A DNA stretch of 64,000 nt from Salinimicrobium tongyeongense (GCF_026109735.1 NZ_CP069620.1:558001-622000), one strand, 5' to 3'. Shown: positions 7,788 to 16,320, counted from the first letter of the stretch. Numbers and translations are program-made. The notes: generated from the letters alone by a model not told the origin.

Positions 7788-9025
7788 TTAGATATTTTTA
7801 TACTATAGCATTAGGTTTACTTCTTACCGCTTGTGGCAAAACTGAAGGAGGGCCAGGAGGAGGAAGTCATCCCCTTCAACAGGAGGCTTTGGCTACAGCT
7901 TATACTGTGAGGCTGCCTGGAAGAAACCCTGAAGAACAGGCAATCCTCTTAACCCAGACAGTTTATCCCGCCACAAGGGAGGACAACGCAGTTGGCGCTA
8001 TCATTCTTGTTCCACAGGATGAGAAGATTGCTTTTACTGCTATGAATCGCATCACACATATGCCGGTAAACGCACCTTTACTTTACCTGACAAGAGACAA
8101 CAAGATTTCGGAACAAACCCTTCGGGAAATGAAAAGGCTTCGACCAGATGGGGTGCTACAGGATAAACGCACTGATGTTTATGCAGTAAATGTTCCGAAG
8201 GACCAGGTAAACAAAATTCGAGAGGTGTTGGGATATCGTGTTCGAACATTTTACGAAGAAGATCCGGTAAAGTTAGCCTCAGTGCTGGATATGTGGCAAG
8301 CGGCTATGAAAGCAGATCATCCCGATGAAGTCATCATCTCGGCAGTAGATCATCCCGATGGCGTAAAACACGGTATAGGTCCTATGGGGTGGAATGCCCA
8401 TATGGGCAAAGGATTCGCCTGGGTTTATCAGGATTCCATTCCCCAGGCGACCCGGGATATTCTCAAAAGGAGATATGGAGATCATGGCTCATATATGTAC
8501 CTCACCGGTGGGCCAGATGTAATCTCAAATAAAGTTGCACAGGAACTAGGACAGTATGGGCTGGTCCGAAGAATTGATGGACCAAACGTTTTCGCTACTA
8601 ACACAGTTAACGCTGGATATAAAGATTTTGGCAGAAACTGGGGATGGTGGTGGGACTGGGAACCCAGATCTTTTGGCTGGGGAATTGCACAGGCAGGCCA
8701 CAACTATATAATTGGAAATCCGGACGATATGTTATCAATGATCCCGGCAGCAGTTTTGGGCCATATGGGAAAACACGGCCCTATTTTACTGGTCAAACCA
8801 GATAGTGTTCCTAAGGCCACTGCAGATTACCTAAAAATGGTTAAACCATTTAAAACAGGCCCCCAGGAAACCATCTTAAACTTCGCCTGGATCATTGGGG
8901 ATACCACCTCTGTGAGCCTGGCGACCCAGCAAAATTTGGATCGATTGTTATCACCTTTTGACATTCCGGCCGATACTTCGGCTTATTTAACGGAGGCGCC
9001 AACATTACAGGAAAAAAAAGATTAA
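7784..9025 (+). CDS. CWB2-repeat-like lipoprotein
   Basis: A 413-residue lipoprotein (signal ends LTAC, Cys17). After the signal come three similar alpha/beta units. The second ends YLTGGPDVISNKV followed by LVRRIDGPNVFATN, which matches the IGG...V and R-I-x-G-x-x-R/F-x-A-T signature of cell-wall-binding repeat 2 (PF04122). The first unit has APLLYLTRDNKISEQTL and the third GPILLVKPDSVPKAT. CWB2 domains anchor proteins to wall polymers in Gram-positive bacteria, so a lipoprotein of this type in a Gram-negative is unusual. A Trp-rich stretch (NWGWWWDWEP, about residues 286-295) is striking. Translationally coupled to the gene before. Confidence 0.65.
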   Translation: MIRYFYTIALGLLLTACGKTEGGPGGGSHPLQQEALATAYTVRLPGRNPEEQAILLTQTVYPATREDNAVGAIILVPQDEKIAFTAMNRITHMPVNAPLLYLTRDNKISEQTLREMKRLRPDGVLQDKRTDVYAVNVPKDQVNKIREVLGYRVRTFYEEDPVKLASVLDMWQAAMKADHPDEVIISAVDHPDGVKHGIGPMGWNAHMGKGFAWVYQDSIPQATRDILKRRYGDHGSYMYLTGGPDVISNKVAQELGQYGLVRRIDGPNVFATNTVNAGYKDFGRNWGWWWDWEPRSFGWGIAQAGHNYIIGNPDDMLSMIPAAVLGHMGKHGPILLVKPDSVPKATADYLKMVKPFKTGPQETILNFAWIIGDTTSVSLATQQNLDRLLSPFDIPADTSAYLTEAPTLQEKKD

Positions 9026-9026
9026 A

Positions 9027-9380
9027 ATGGAAAAACAAAACGAGAAGCAGAAAATGAAAAAACCAGAACCTGATCTAATGGTGGAGAGGACAAACAGAGA
9101 TCCACATGGACAGCTCTTTTATCATCCATCGATGCTCTCCATGGCGATTACAGGCGCTATTATAGGTGGTATTTTACTTGGATTCATTGCCTGGATGGTG
9201 GCCGATGGTGCATGGTCTGTGGTAGGTTTAGGGCAAATGTCGGCAGGAAATCGAGGACCGGGAGCTTTTTTCGGCTTTGTAGTAGGAAGCGGGATTGGAG
9301 GTCTGTTTGGTGGTCTTTTGGGCATCCATTCTACTCTTCGGGAAAATAGAAGAGTATCAGAAGAAAAAAGTAGAAAGTAA
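9027..9380 (+). CDS. Small Gly-rich membrane protein, two TM helices
   Basis: A 117-residue protein with a charged N terminus (about 38 residues), two hydrophobic glycine-rich segments (around 39-60 and 83-101) and a basic C-terminal tail. It starts one base after the stop of the CWB2-like lipoprotein, so it belongs to the same transcript. The GxGxGG pattern in the second helix suggests tight helix packing. No family is recognised. Confidence 0.65.
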   Translation: MEKQNEKQKMKKPEPDLMVERTNRDPHGQLFYHPSMLSMAITGAIIGGILLGFIAWMVADGAWSVVGLGQMSAGNRGPGAFFGFVVGSGIGGLFGGLLGIHSTLRENRRVSEEKSRK

Positions 9381-9445
9381 TCCTATCTACACAAAGATAA
9401 CTGAAGCAGGAAAATTTTAAATTAATAAAATAAAATCACAGAGTC

Positions 9446-9547
9446 ATGGAAACAGAAAGAGAACAAAAAAGAAAGAACATGTGGTACTGGATCATAGGAA
9501 CAATAATAGTCATTGCACTGATCTGGTGGTGGGCAGAAGCCGCCTAA
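9446..9547 (+). CDS. Trp-rich single-TM microprotein, copy 1 (33 aa)
   Basis: Too short for usual gene calls. It encodes 33 residues: a charged N-terminal helix (METEREQKRKN), one TM helix (WYWIIGTIIVIALI) and a C-terminal WWWAEAA. An almost identical copy follows about 55 bases later, and conservation of the protein through synonymous changes between the copies shows that both are coding. Type: single-span inner-membrane microprotein, probably with the charged end in the cytoplasm. Confidence 0.7.
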   Translation: METEREQKRKNMWYWIIGTIIVIALIWWWAEAA

Positions 9548-9601
9548 AAAGTACGGGAATTCTTATTCATTGAAATTTTAATCAATTAAACTTTCTAAAC
9601 T

Positions 9602-9706
9602 ATGGAAACAGAGAGAGAACGGAAAAGAAAGAATATGTGGTACTGGATCATAGGAACGATAATAGTCATTGTACTGATATGGTGGTGGTGGGCAGAAGCT
9701 GCCTAA
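9602..9706 (+). CDS. Trp-rich single-TM microprotein, copy 2 (34 aa)
   Basis: A 34-residue copy of the previous gene: METERERKRKN, a TM helix differing at one residue (Val for Ala) and four consecutive Trp (WWWW) instead of three. Most nucleotide differences between the copies are silent. The tandem arrangement directly behind the CWB2-like/membrane gene run suggests a small accessory subunit present in two copies. Confidence 0.7.
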   Translation: METERERKRKNMWYWIIGTIIVIVLIWWWWAEAA

Positions 9707-9873
9707 AAAGCAATACAATTTTATACTTCAGTGGCTGCAGGCCTGGAAAAAGATATTTTTTTAGATTATGATGATCATAGTTATAAGCCGGCCGGCAGTC
9801 ATTTTATAGTTTAACATGATCCCCTCTACAACAAATTTAAGAAACTGCCCCCACTACAGTAAAAATTAAAAAG
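9707..9873. other. Intergenic gap before the second beta-propeller gene
   Basis: A 167-base gap with no open frame or clear promoter. A short GC-rich palindromic patch (gccggccggc-like, near 9788-9795) is the only notable feature. Confidence 0.3.
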
Positions 9874-11325
9874 ATGAAGGAAAAATTTAGAATTATAATT
9901 TTCTTCGCTATTCTGGTGGGATTCCAAAGTTGCTATCGTATAATGCCTTCCAAAGGCGGCGGCCAGCTAAATGATGTTCCCGAAAAGCGAAATATAGAGC
10001 CCACTGATGTGCTTTTACCTGATGGGTATAAAATAGAAGTCGTCACAGAAGGATTAACTTTTCCCACCGCCGTTACCTTTGATGAGGAAGGAAATACTTA
10101 TGTTATAGAAGCAGGTTACTCCTATGGAGAAGTTTTTTTAGCTCCAAAATTGCTCAAAATACAGCCTAACGGTTCCACAACTACTCTATACATGGGTCAA
10201 AAAAATGGACCCTGGAATGGTATTACCTATAGCAAGGGTTACTTTTATATAGCTGAAGGAGGGCAGGTCGAGGGAGGAAAAATACTCAAAGTTAGTAAAA
10301 AAGGTACTTCACAGGTATTGGTAGAGGGCTTACCAAGTCTTGGGGACCACCATACAAATGGCCCGGTCATAAAAGATGGGTATCTGTATTTTGGACAAGG
10401 CACAGCAACCAATTCCGGAATAGTGGGTAATGATAATGCCTCTTTTGGCTGGCTCCACCGCTTTCCAGATTTTCACGACATTCCGTGTAAGGATATTACT
10501 ATAAACGTAATAAACAGTGAGACAAAAAATGTCCTGAGCGAAAATTCCGATGATAAAGCAATTACAGGCCCCTTCCTTCCTTATAATCAAAAAGCCCAAC
10601 GAAATCAGGTGATAAAGGGAGCAATTCCTTGTACGGGTGCTGTAATGCGGGTGCCAATCAATGGTGGCGATCTTGAGGTGGTAGCCTGGGGGTTCAGAAA
10701 TCCTTACGGCCTCGCATTAGCCCCAGATGGACAGATCTACGTTACCAATAACTCTTATGATGTTCGGGGCAGCCGGCCCGTTTGGGGAACAGGAGATTTG
10801 CTTTTTAAACTAGAGCAGGATGCCTGGTATGGATGGCCAGACTACAATGGAAGTATGTCCATAACCCACCTGGAGGTGCCTGGAGAAGAAGACCCAAAAA
10901 AAATACTGGTGAATGATCCCGGTACGCCGCCACAGCCCGTGGCAAGTTTGGGGGTTCACTCCTCCTCCAACGGAATAAGTTTTTCCACAAATGAAGACTT
11001 TGGCTTTGAAGGCCAGGCTTTTATAGCCCAGTTTGGCGATATGGCACCCGGAGTAGGAAAGGTGTTGTCGCCCGTAGGATATCGGGTTGTACGTGTAGAT
11101 GTAGCATCGGGAATAGTTGAGGATTTCGCCACTAATAAAGCGAAAAAGAATGGACCTGCCTCCTGGTTGGAAAAAGGAGGTTTGGAAAGACCGGTGTCAG
11201 TGCAGTTCAGTCCCGATGGTACTGCATTGTATGTGACAGATTTTGGAATCCTTGCAACGAGCAAGGAAGGTGCTAACCCTGTTAACAATTCTGGTGTGGT
11301 ATGGAAAATTACAAGACAAGATTAA
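9874..11325 (+). CDS. Sorbosone-dehydrogenase-like beta-propeller lipoprotein, second paralogue
   Basis: A 483-residue paralogue of the protein at 4207. The lipoprotein signal ends FQSC (Cys20). Shared propeller motifs include LPDGYKIEVV, VTFDEEGNTYVIEAG, VAWGFRNPYGLALAPDG, EQDAWYGWPDYNG and LYVTDFG near the C terminus. These place it in the glucose/sorbosone dehydrogenase superfamily, with PQQ as the expected cofactor in active members. The 3' end overlaps the start of the cytochrome c gene by 25 bases, so the pair could form a dehydrogenase and electron acceptor. The substrate is not known. Confidence 0.75.
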   Translation: MKEKFRIIIFFAILVGFQSCYRIMPSKGGGQLNDVPEKRNIEPTDVLLPDGYKIEVVTEGLTFPTAVTFDEEGNTYVIEAGYSYGEVFLAPKLLKIQPNGSTTTLYMGQKNGPWNGITYSKGYFYIAEGGQVEGGKILKVSKKGTSQVLVEGLPSLGDHHTNGPVIKDGYLYFGQGTATNSGIVGNDNASFGWLHRFPDFHDIPCKDITINVINSETKNVLSENSDDKAITGPFLPYNQKAQRNQVIKGAIPCTGAVMRVPINGGDLEVVAWGFRNPYGLALAPDGQIYVTNNSYDVRGSRPVWGTGDLLFKLEQDAWYGWPDYNGSMSITHLEVPGEEDPKKILVNDPGTPPQPVASLGVHSSSNGISFSTNEDFGFEGQAFIAQFGDMAPGVGKVLSPVGYRVVRVDVASGIVEDFATNKAKKNGPASWLEKGGLERPVSVQFSPDGTALYVTDFGILATSKEGANPVNNSGVVWKITRQD

Positions 11326-11678
11326 AAGGAAGAAATTACAGGTTTATAGCTATAGCGCTTCTATCAGGCATTGCCATTATTAGCTGCTCTGCCCCAAAGA
11401 CAAAACCTTATGCTGAAGTGGTCACGCTGCCAACAGAGCAGCTTCAAAATGGGAGGATACTATTCAACAATTACTGTGCCTCCTGTCATCCTGGAGCAAT
11501 GTCGGGTGTGGGGCTGGCTATTATAAATAAACCTTTGCCAAAGGCTCTTATTAAATTTCAGATAAGAAACGGAATTGGTGTTATGCCCGCATTTAATGAA
11601 AAACAACTCTCAGATGAACAGGTAGAAAATATCGCAGAATACCTGCGCTACTTGCGTATAAACAGGAACAAAGACTAA
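11301..11678 (+). CDS. Class I cytochrome c lipoprotein
   Basis: A 125-residue protein with a lipoprotein signal ending ISC (Cys29) and one haem c motif CASCH (residues 59-63). GVMPAF further on supplies the likely axial Met, and a C-terminal helix (LSDEQVENIAEYLRYL) completes the fold. Its start lies inside the last codons of the beta-propeller gene (25-base overlap), so expression is coupled. It is a good candidate to accept electrons from the propeller enzyme and pass them to the respiratory chain; this link is inference from gene order. No alternative start shortens the overlap without losing the signal peptide. Confidence 0.85.
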   Translation: MENYKTRLKGRNYRFIAIALLSGIAIISCSAPKTKPYAEVVTLPTEQLQNGRILFNNYCASCHPGAMSGVGLAIINKPLPKALIKFQIRNGIGVMPAFNEKQLSDEQVENIAEYLRYLRINRNKD

Positions 11679-11717
11679 ATTCTGAGAAGTGAAATTACCA
11701 ACACTGCATTTTTTCTT

Positions 11718-11975
11718 TTGTTTTTGTTCTCTGCCAACCTGCAGTTAAATGATCCGGACCCTCTGTTATGGTTTTTCATCCATTTATCTGGTGCAATATT
11801 ATGCGCTTTTCCGTTTTTTAAAATAAGCTTTGCTGCCTTGTATTGGGTGGCCATGATTTTCTATACAGGTTATGCTGTTTACCTGTTATTCATTTCAGAT
11901 GGGGTCCTTACCTGGTACAGTGAATATGGTACCGGGAACCTTGCCCAAACTATGAAGGCAGAAAAACAGTACTAG
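11718..11975 (+). CDS. TMEM220 family protein, damaged 5' end
   Basis: An open frame with the TMEM220 signature LNDPDPLLW and GYAVYLLF, with three to four TM helices. The paralogue at 14070 starts MKIANGFF. Here the equivalent would be GTGAAAATTACCAAC, but the sequence reads GTGAAATTACCAAC (from 11689), one A short, so the natural GTG is out of frame. The frame can only be entered at a TTG (11718) or non-canonical codon. The C terminus also stops early, after MKAEKQY, where the paralogue continues through another helix. It is probably a decaying copy, or a miscalled A-run. Confidence 0.5.
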   Translation: MFLFSANLQLNDPDPLLWFFIHLSGAILCAFPFFKISFAALYWVAMIFYTGYAVYLLFISDGVLTWYSEYGTGNLAQTMKAEKQY

Positions 11976-12047
11976 TAATAATAAAGTAGTTGAAGTAAAA
12001 GTAAATGCTCGCTACTAAAGAAAAACGATAAAAATTAATTGATAGAT

Positions 12048-12359
12048 ATGAGAAAGAATGAAAAAGAAGTATTGGACGGGTACGTAGTGGATATTATTTG
12101 TCTTCGGCGTATTTCACCCTCGCAATATACTAATCAAGCAAGTGAGCATTCTACCGCCTGCGCTTTGATGGACCATTGCGTAGAAAGCGGTTATGGATTG
12201 ATAGGGGAGAATAACGAGCTAAAACTGCTTGATCCCAAAGCTACCCCTCGCATTGTTGCCCTCTTAAAACAAACCGACAAAGACAAAGGTGTACGCCTTC
12301 GAGTGGAGCGGGAACAAAATGACCAAGAAATGACGACCACAAAGGTCTCGTTTGCTTAA
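12048..12359 (+). CDS. Conserved soluble protein of unknown function
   Basis: A 103-residue protein, starting at the ATG at 12048. It contains GYVVDIICLRR near the N terminus, an ACALMDHCVESGYGL motif with two cysteines and a histidine near residues 41-55, then LLDPKATPRIVALL and a C-terminal RLRVERE strand. I recall similar proteins in unrelated bacteria, so it is a real family, but I cannot name it. The conserved Cys/His could bind a metal. It slightly overlaps the untranslated lead of the FNT gene, and the two are probably co-transcribed. Confidence 0.6.
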   Translation: MRKNEKEVLDGYVVDIICLRRISPSQYTNQASEHSTACALMDHCVESGYGLIGENNELKLLDPKATPRIVALLKQTDKDKGVRLRVEREQNDQEMTTTKVSFA

Positions 12360-12378
12360 CCCGAAACAGTTAATCTAT

Positions 12379-13188
12379 ATGAAAGAAAAAAAGCCTAATC
12401 TGACAGAGTACAGGGAAGCAGAGGAGCGTAAACCTCCTTCCGCCAAAGTCATACATGATGCTATTTTTAAAGAAGCAATCTCAGAACTTTCCCGTTCATC
12501 CTCGGCATTATTCTGGTCAGGACTTGCAGCCGGATTATCTATGGGATTTTCTATGATTTCAGAAGGCTTGTTAAAGGCATATTTACCTGATGCCGATTGG
12601 AGCTTCCTGGTTTCTAACCTCGGCTATAGCGTAGGCTTTGTTATTGTGATTATGGGAAGGCAGCAGTTGTTCACAGAAAATACGCTAACACCAATATTAC
12701 CTCTTCTGGAAAAAAAAAGCTATAGGACGCTTTTAAACGTCCTACGCCTATGGGGAATTGTTCTTGTTGCTAATTTAGTAGGAGCTGCTATTGTAGCTTA
12801 CGTGGCTGCCCGTACAGAGGTTTTTGACCCGCACGTACAAAAGGCCTTTGCAGAAATTGGAAGTACTGCAATGGACCCTGGGTTTGAAACGACCTTGCTA
12901 CGGGGTATATTTGCCGGATGGCTCATCGCATTGATTGTTTGGCTTATACCATACGAGAAAACTACAGGTTTTTGGGTAATAGTAATTTTGTCATATATTA
13001 TTGGAATCGGACATTTTAGTCATGTAATAGCAGGCTCTGTGGAAACTTTTACTCTGGCTTTTATGAACAAGGTAGGATGGTGGTCCGTCCTCGGCAACTA
13101 TACACTACCTGCCCTTATCGGAAACATTATAGGGGGCGTAATGATTGTGGCAGGAATTAATCACGCTCAGGTAAAATCAGATAATTAA
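12379..13188 (+). CDS. Formate/nitrite transporter family channel (YfdC-like)
   Basis: A 269-residue protein of the FNT family: a charged N-terminal tail, then about six TM helices. The signature GRQQLFTENTLTP in the second helix region and the re-entrant GLAAGLSMGFS loop are diagnostic. FNT channels move monovalent anions such as formate, nitrite or hydrosulfide; the YfdC-type subgroup is less characterised. The ATG at 12379 is chosen over a TTG at 12352 because it sits right before the charged tail. The two preceding genes are close and same-strand. Confidence 0.85.
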   Translation: MKEKKPNLTEYREAEERKPPSAKVIHDAIFKEAISELSRSSSALFWSGLAAGLSMGFSMISEGLLKAYLPDADWSFLVSNLGYSVGFVIVIMGRQQLFTENTLTPILPLLEKKSYRTLLNVLRLWGIVLVANLVGAAIVAYVAARTEVFDPHVQKAFAEIGSTAMDPGFETTLLRGIFAGWLIALIVWLIPYEKTTGFWVIVILSYIIGIGHFSHVIAGSVETFTLAFMNKVGWWSVLGNYTLPALIGNIIGGVMIVAGINHAQVKSDN

Positions 13189-13395
13189 AAAAAACTCCTG
13201 GCAAACTAAAAGGCTACAGTTCTTTAAAGTTAATGGTAAAGAAGTCATTCTAAAAAATCACTCCCAAAGACAAAAATTACATTTAACACAATTTTTATGT
13301 AATTAAATTTTCAAGCTATTTAATTTGTAAAAGCGTTTAATACTCAATCAAATTAAGCTTAAATCAGAAATAACTTCTAACCAAATAATCTAAAA
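13189..13395. other. Intergenic gap upstream of the DUF305 gene
   Basis: A 207-base AT-rich gap. Nothing beyond possible promoter sequence was recognised. Confidence 0.3.
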
Positions 13396-13959
13396 ATGGA
13401 AAATAATCAAAACAACAAAAAGCCTTACATAAAGTTTTTTTTAATGATAGCAACTTCAATGATTGCCATGTTCTTTCTGATGTATGCACATTCTTACCAA
13501 ATTATAGATCATTTTTGGTATAGTGAAACCAGATTGTTTATGACAATGATCATGGGAGGGGCAATGATCATTATTATGTTATTGTATATGCTCAACATGT
13601 ACAAAAACAAAAAAGCTAATATGCTCACTCTTGCTTTCGGAGTTATACTAATAGGTGGTTCGATATGGCTGGTACGAAGCCAGGTAACTGTTTCAGATAC
13701 AGATTACATGGAAGGCATGATACCTCACCATTCAATCGCAATTTTAACCAGCGAACGTTCTCAAATAGAAGATGTTAGGGTAAGAGAGCTTGCAGATAAA
13801 ATCATTAAGGCGCAGCGTAGGGAGATCATGGAAATGCAATGGCTAATAAATGACATAAGAGAAAACGGCATAGTAGAAACAGAGGAAGAAAAAAAGGAAC
13901 GTCCGGTTCCAGATTTTGAAGGTACGGTCGAGAAAGAGACCATAGATCTATATGAATAA
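13396..13959 (+). CDS. DUF305 domain membrane protein
   Basis: A 187-residue protein with three TM helices (around 12-30, 46-66 and 74-92) followed by a DUF305 domain. The domain has DYMEGMIPHHSIAI, with the conserved His-His pair, then a helical segment rich in Arg/Glu (RELADKIIKAQRREI). DUF305 proteins fold like ferritin-type four-helix bundles and often accompany copper or other metal genes. It stands alone, with gaps on both sides. Confidence 0.8.
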   Translation: MENNQNNKKPYIKFFLMIATSMIAMFFLMYAHSYQIIDHFWYSETRLFMTMIMGGAMIIIMLLYMLNMYKNKKANMLTLAFGVILIGGSIWLVRSQVTVSDTDYMEGMIPHHSIAILTSERSQIEDVRVRELADKIIKAQRREIMEMQWLINDIRENGIVETEEEKKERPVPDFEGTVEKETIDLYE

Positions 13960-14069
13960 CTAAATTCTTGCTAAATCGGCTAATCTTCTTAAATCACGTT
14001 TATAACTTTAAATGAGAACCTCCAGCACCTTGTGGGGCGAAGCTGACTAATGTTCAAAACCAACTTTTC

Positions 14070-14462
14070 GTGAAAATAGCCAATGGATTTTTTGCAGTAA
14101 TTTTTCTTGTTTCTGCCGCTATACAACACAACGACCCGGATCCACTTTTATGGATGTCAATATATGGCTACGGTGCACTGATCTGTACCCTGGCGATTTT
14201 CCGGAAGGATAGTAGGATTTTACATTATGCAGGCCTGGCCGTTTTCGTTTCTTACGCTGTGTATTTGTTTTTTATTCATAACGGCGTCTACACCTGGTTC
14301 AGCTTGCATTCTGCAGAAAATATCACCGGATCAATGTCAGATGAAAAACCATGGATTGAAGCCACCCGGGAATTTTTCGGGCTTCTTATTCTCAGTTTTG
14401 CCCTTTTATTAAACCTGATCTTTCGAAAACAGAGAAAAGGCTCTACCTCTTCCTATAGCTGA
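14070..14462 (+). CDS. TMEM220 family membrane protein
   Basis: A 130-residue membrane protein with four TM helices and the family signature HNDPDPLLW near residue 23, followed by SYAVYLFF and a YTWF motif. The start is GTG (14070) directly before KIANGFF. It is the intact paralogue of the damaged copy at 11718. Its position between DUF305 and the ebo operon gives no clear clue to its role, and the family has no established function. Confidence 0.75.
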   Translation: MKIANGFFAVIFLVSAAIQHNDPDPLLWMSIYGYGALICTLAIFRKDSRILHYAGLAVFVSYAVYLFFIHNGVYTWFSLHSAENITGSMSDEKPWIEATREFFGLLILSFALLLNLIFRKQRKGSTSSYS

Positions 14463-14553
14463 AATTAAGATAAATACAACAGAGGATGAAGATTAGATTT
14501 CTTATATTAAAAAGGCATTGGCACATCGAACTGCAACCAAAAATTTAATCACA

Positions 14554-15393
14554 ATGAAACAGCCACAAAAACTACTGCTAGATTGGATCGCTGAGGTTTG
14601 TTCTTCAGAAGAAGTAAAATGGCTTGAGGAGGAAGAAAAAAAGTTCAGATCTCAAGGAAATGAGAGGGATCTGGTATTAGCTTTTTCTAAGGTTCCTCGA
14701 AAAATTACCCGAAAAGATCTGAATATTGGGCCTGAAGAAACCTTTAAGGCGCAAACGCTGAAAAAGAATTGGCATCCGGAGAATCTTGATTCAGAGCAGG
14801 CGGCAAGAATTCTGCTTCTGCTTTCTTTTGCGTCAGAGAAGCCGGAAGAATTTTCAGGTACAGTTGAAAAATTGTTGGAAACTGCAGATCTAAATGAACA
14901 AATCACTATTTATTCAGCTCTACCATTGTTTCCTAATCCTGAAAGATTTCTCCAAATAGCTTACAGCGGTACCCGTTCTAATGCTACCTCTGTCTTTGAC
15001 ACCATTACATTGGAAAATCCTTATCCTTATGAACATTTTTCAGAAGAAGCTTATAATCGGCTGGTACTTAAAGCCGCTTTTATGGAGAGGCCTTTTTGGA
15101 AAATTGTCGGCATCCCCGAACGTGCCAATCCGGTACTTGCTGAGTTACTGCTGGATTTGGTCTCAGAAAGATGGTCTGCCGGCAGGGAGTTTAATCCACT
15201 CGTCTGGCGATTAATTACTCCTGCCTTAACTGAAAATCGCTTTCGGGAATTTAAAACAAGGGCAAAACAAATGGATCCCATAAATGAAGAAGCTGTTGTT
15301 CTTGCTTATGAGCAACATAAAAATTCTTCAACTCCGGATTCCCGAAAGTGGGAAGAATTACTTGAAAAATGGGAAACTCAAATACACACCTAA
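14554..15393 (+). CDS. eboA: EboA domain-containing protein
   Basis: A 279-residue protein (start ATG 14554, before KQPQKLLLDW) that begins a six-gene ebo cluster in the canonical order A to F. EboA proteins are helical, soluble and of unknown biochemical role. Visible features are a charged helix rich in Glu/Lys (residues 18-38), KDLNIGPEE and a C-terminal HKNSS-EEL helix. The assignment rests on the neighbours as much as on the protein, since the other five ebo genes are unmistakable. The EboA-F cluster has been described in cyanobacteria, in pseudomonads and in eustigmatophyte plastids acquired from bacteria. Confidence 0.8.
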   Translation: MKQPQKLLLDWIAEVCSSEEVKWLEEEEKKFRSQGNERDLVLAFSKVPRKITRKDLNIGPEETFKAQTLKKNWHPENLDSEQAARILLLLSFASEKPEEFSGTVEKLLETADLNEQITIYSALPLFPNPERFLQIAYSGTRSNATSVFDTITLENPYPYEHFSEEAYNRLVLKAAFMERPFWKIVGIPERANPVLAELLLDLVSERWSAGREFNPLVWRLITPALTENRFREFKTRAKQMDPINEEAVVLAYEQHKNSSTPDSRKWEELLEKWETQIHT

Positions 15394-15403
15394 ATATTGA
15401 CAT

Positions 15404-16315
15404 ATGAAATTTATAGATCCACACATTCACATGACATCCCGAACTACAGATGACTACAGCCGTATGCGCGAGGCAGGAATTGTAGCTATAATTGAACCTT
15501 CTTTTTGGCTTGGCCAGTTACGAACAAATGTTGGCACATTTAAAGACTATTACAGTAGCCTTATAGGCTGGGAAAGGTTCAGGGCGAGTCAGTTCGGGAT
15601 CAAACACTATTGCACCATCGGCCTTAATTCAAAGGAAGCCAATAATGAAGAACTGGCAGAACAAGTGATGGATCTGCTGCCCCGGTTTGCTCTCAAGGAA
15701 GGTGTTGTGGGAATAGGGGAAATAGGATTTGACGAACAAACAAAAGCAGAAGAAAAATACTTCAGAAAACAGCTGGACCTGGCAAAAGAGCTGGAACTAC
15801 CGGTGCAGATCCATACACCGCACAGGGACAAGAAAAAAGGTACTTCTTTAAGCATGGATATATGCCTGGAGCATGGACTTGACCCGGAATGGGTAGTAAT
15901 AGACCACAACAACGAAGAGACAGTCAAAGAAGTTCTGGACAGAGGTTTTTGGGCAGGGTTTACTATATATCCCAACACCAAAATGGGAAATGAACGTATG
16001 GTGGAGGTTGTGAAGCAATACGGTTCAAAGAATATATTCATAAACAGTGCCGCCGACTGGGGGATTAGTGATCCTCTCGCAGTCCCAAAAACAGCTGCCC
16101 TAATGCAAAGAAGAGGTATTGATCAAAAGGATATTGAAAAGGTAACCTACGGCAATGCACTGGTTGCATTTGGACGCAGCGGACAAATGAAAGAAGAGGA
16201 CTGGGAAACAGAAAAAGAAATTGATCTCAATGCTAAATTCTCGGGGAATTCGGTTCTACGTGGGGAACAAATTCCGACTTCTCAATCTAACGAAGAGGAC
16301 ATCCTAATAAAGTAG
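15404..16315 (+). CDS. eboB: TatD-family metal-dependent hydrolase (EboB)
   Basis: A 303-residue TIM-barrel hydrolase of the TatD type. HIHM near residue 7 gives the HxH metal site, VGIGEIGFD the acidic strand, VQIHTPHR a metal-ligand strand, and VIDHNNEE the His that follows. Metal-binding residues are therefore kept. It starts 11 bases after eboA and ends 5 bases before eboC. The cytoplasmic substrate is unknown; the cluster has been tied to the delivery of a precursor to the periplasm during scytonemin synthesis in Nostoc. Confidence 0.85.
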   Translation: MKFIDPHIHMTSRTTDDYSRMREAGIVAIIEPSFWLGQLRTNVGTFKDYYSSLIGWERFRASQFGIKHYCTIGLNSKEANNEELAEQVMDLLPRFALKEGVVGIGEIGFDEQTKAEEKYFRKQLDLAKELELPVQIHTPHRDKKKGTSLSMDICLEHGLDPEWVVIDHNNEETVKEVLDRGFWAGFTIYPNTKMGNERMVEVVKQYGSKNIFINSAADWGISDPLAVPKTAALMQRRGIDQKDIEKVTYGNALVAFGRSGQMKEEDWETEKEIDLNAKFSGNSVLRGEQIPTSQSNEEDILIK

Positions 16316-16320
16316 AATAA

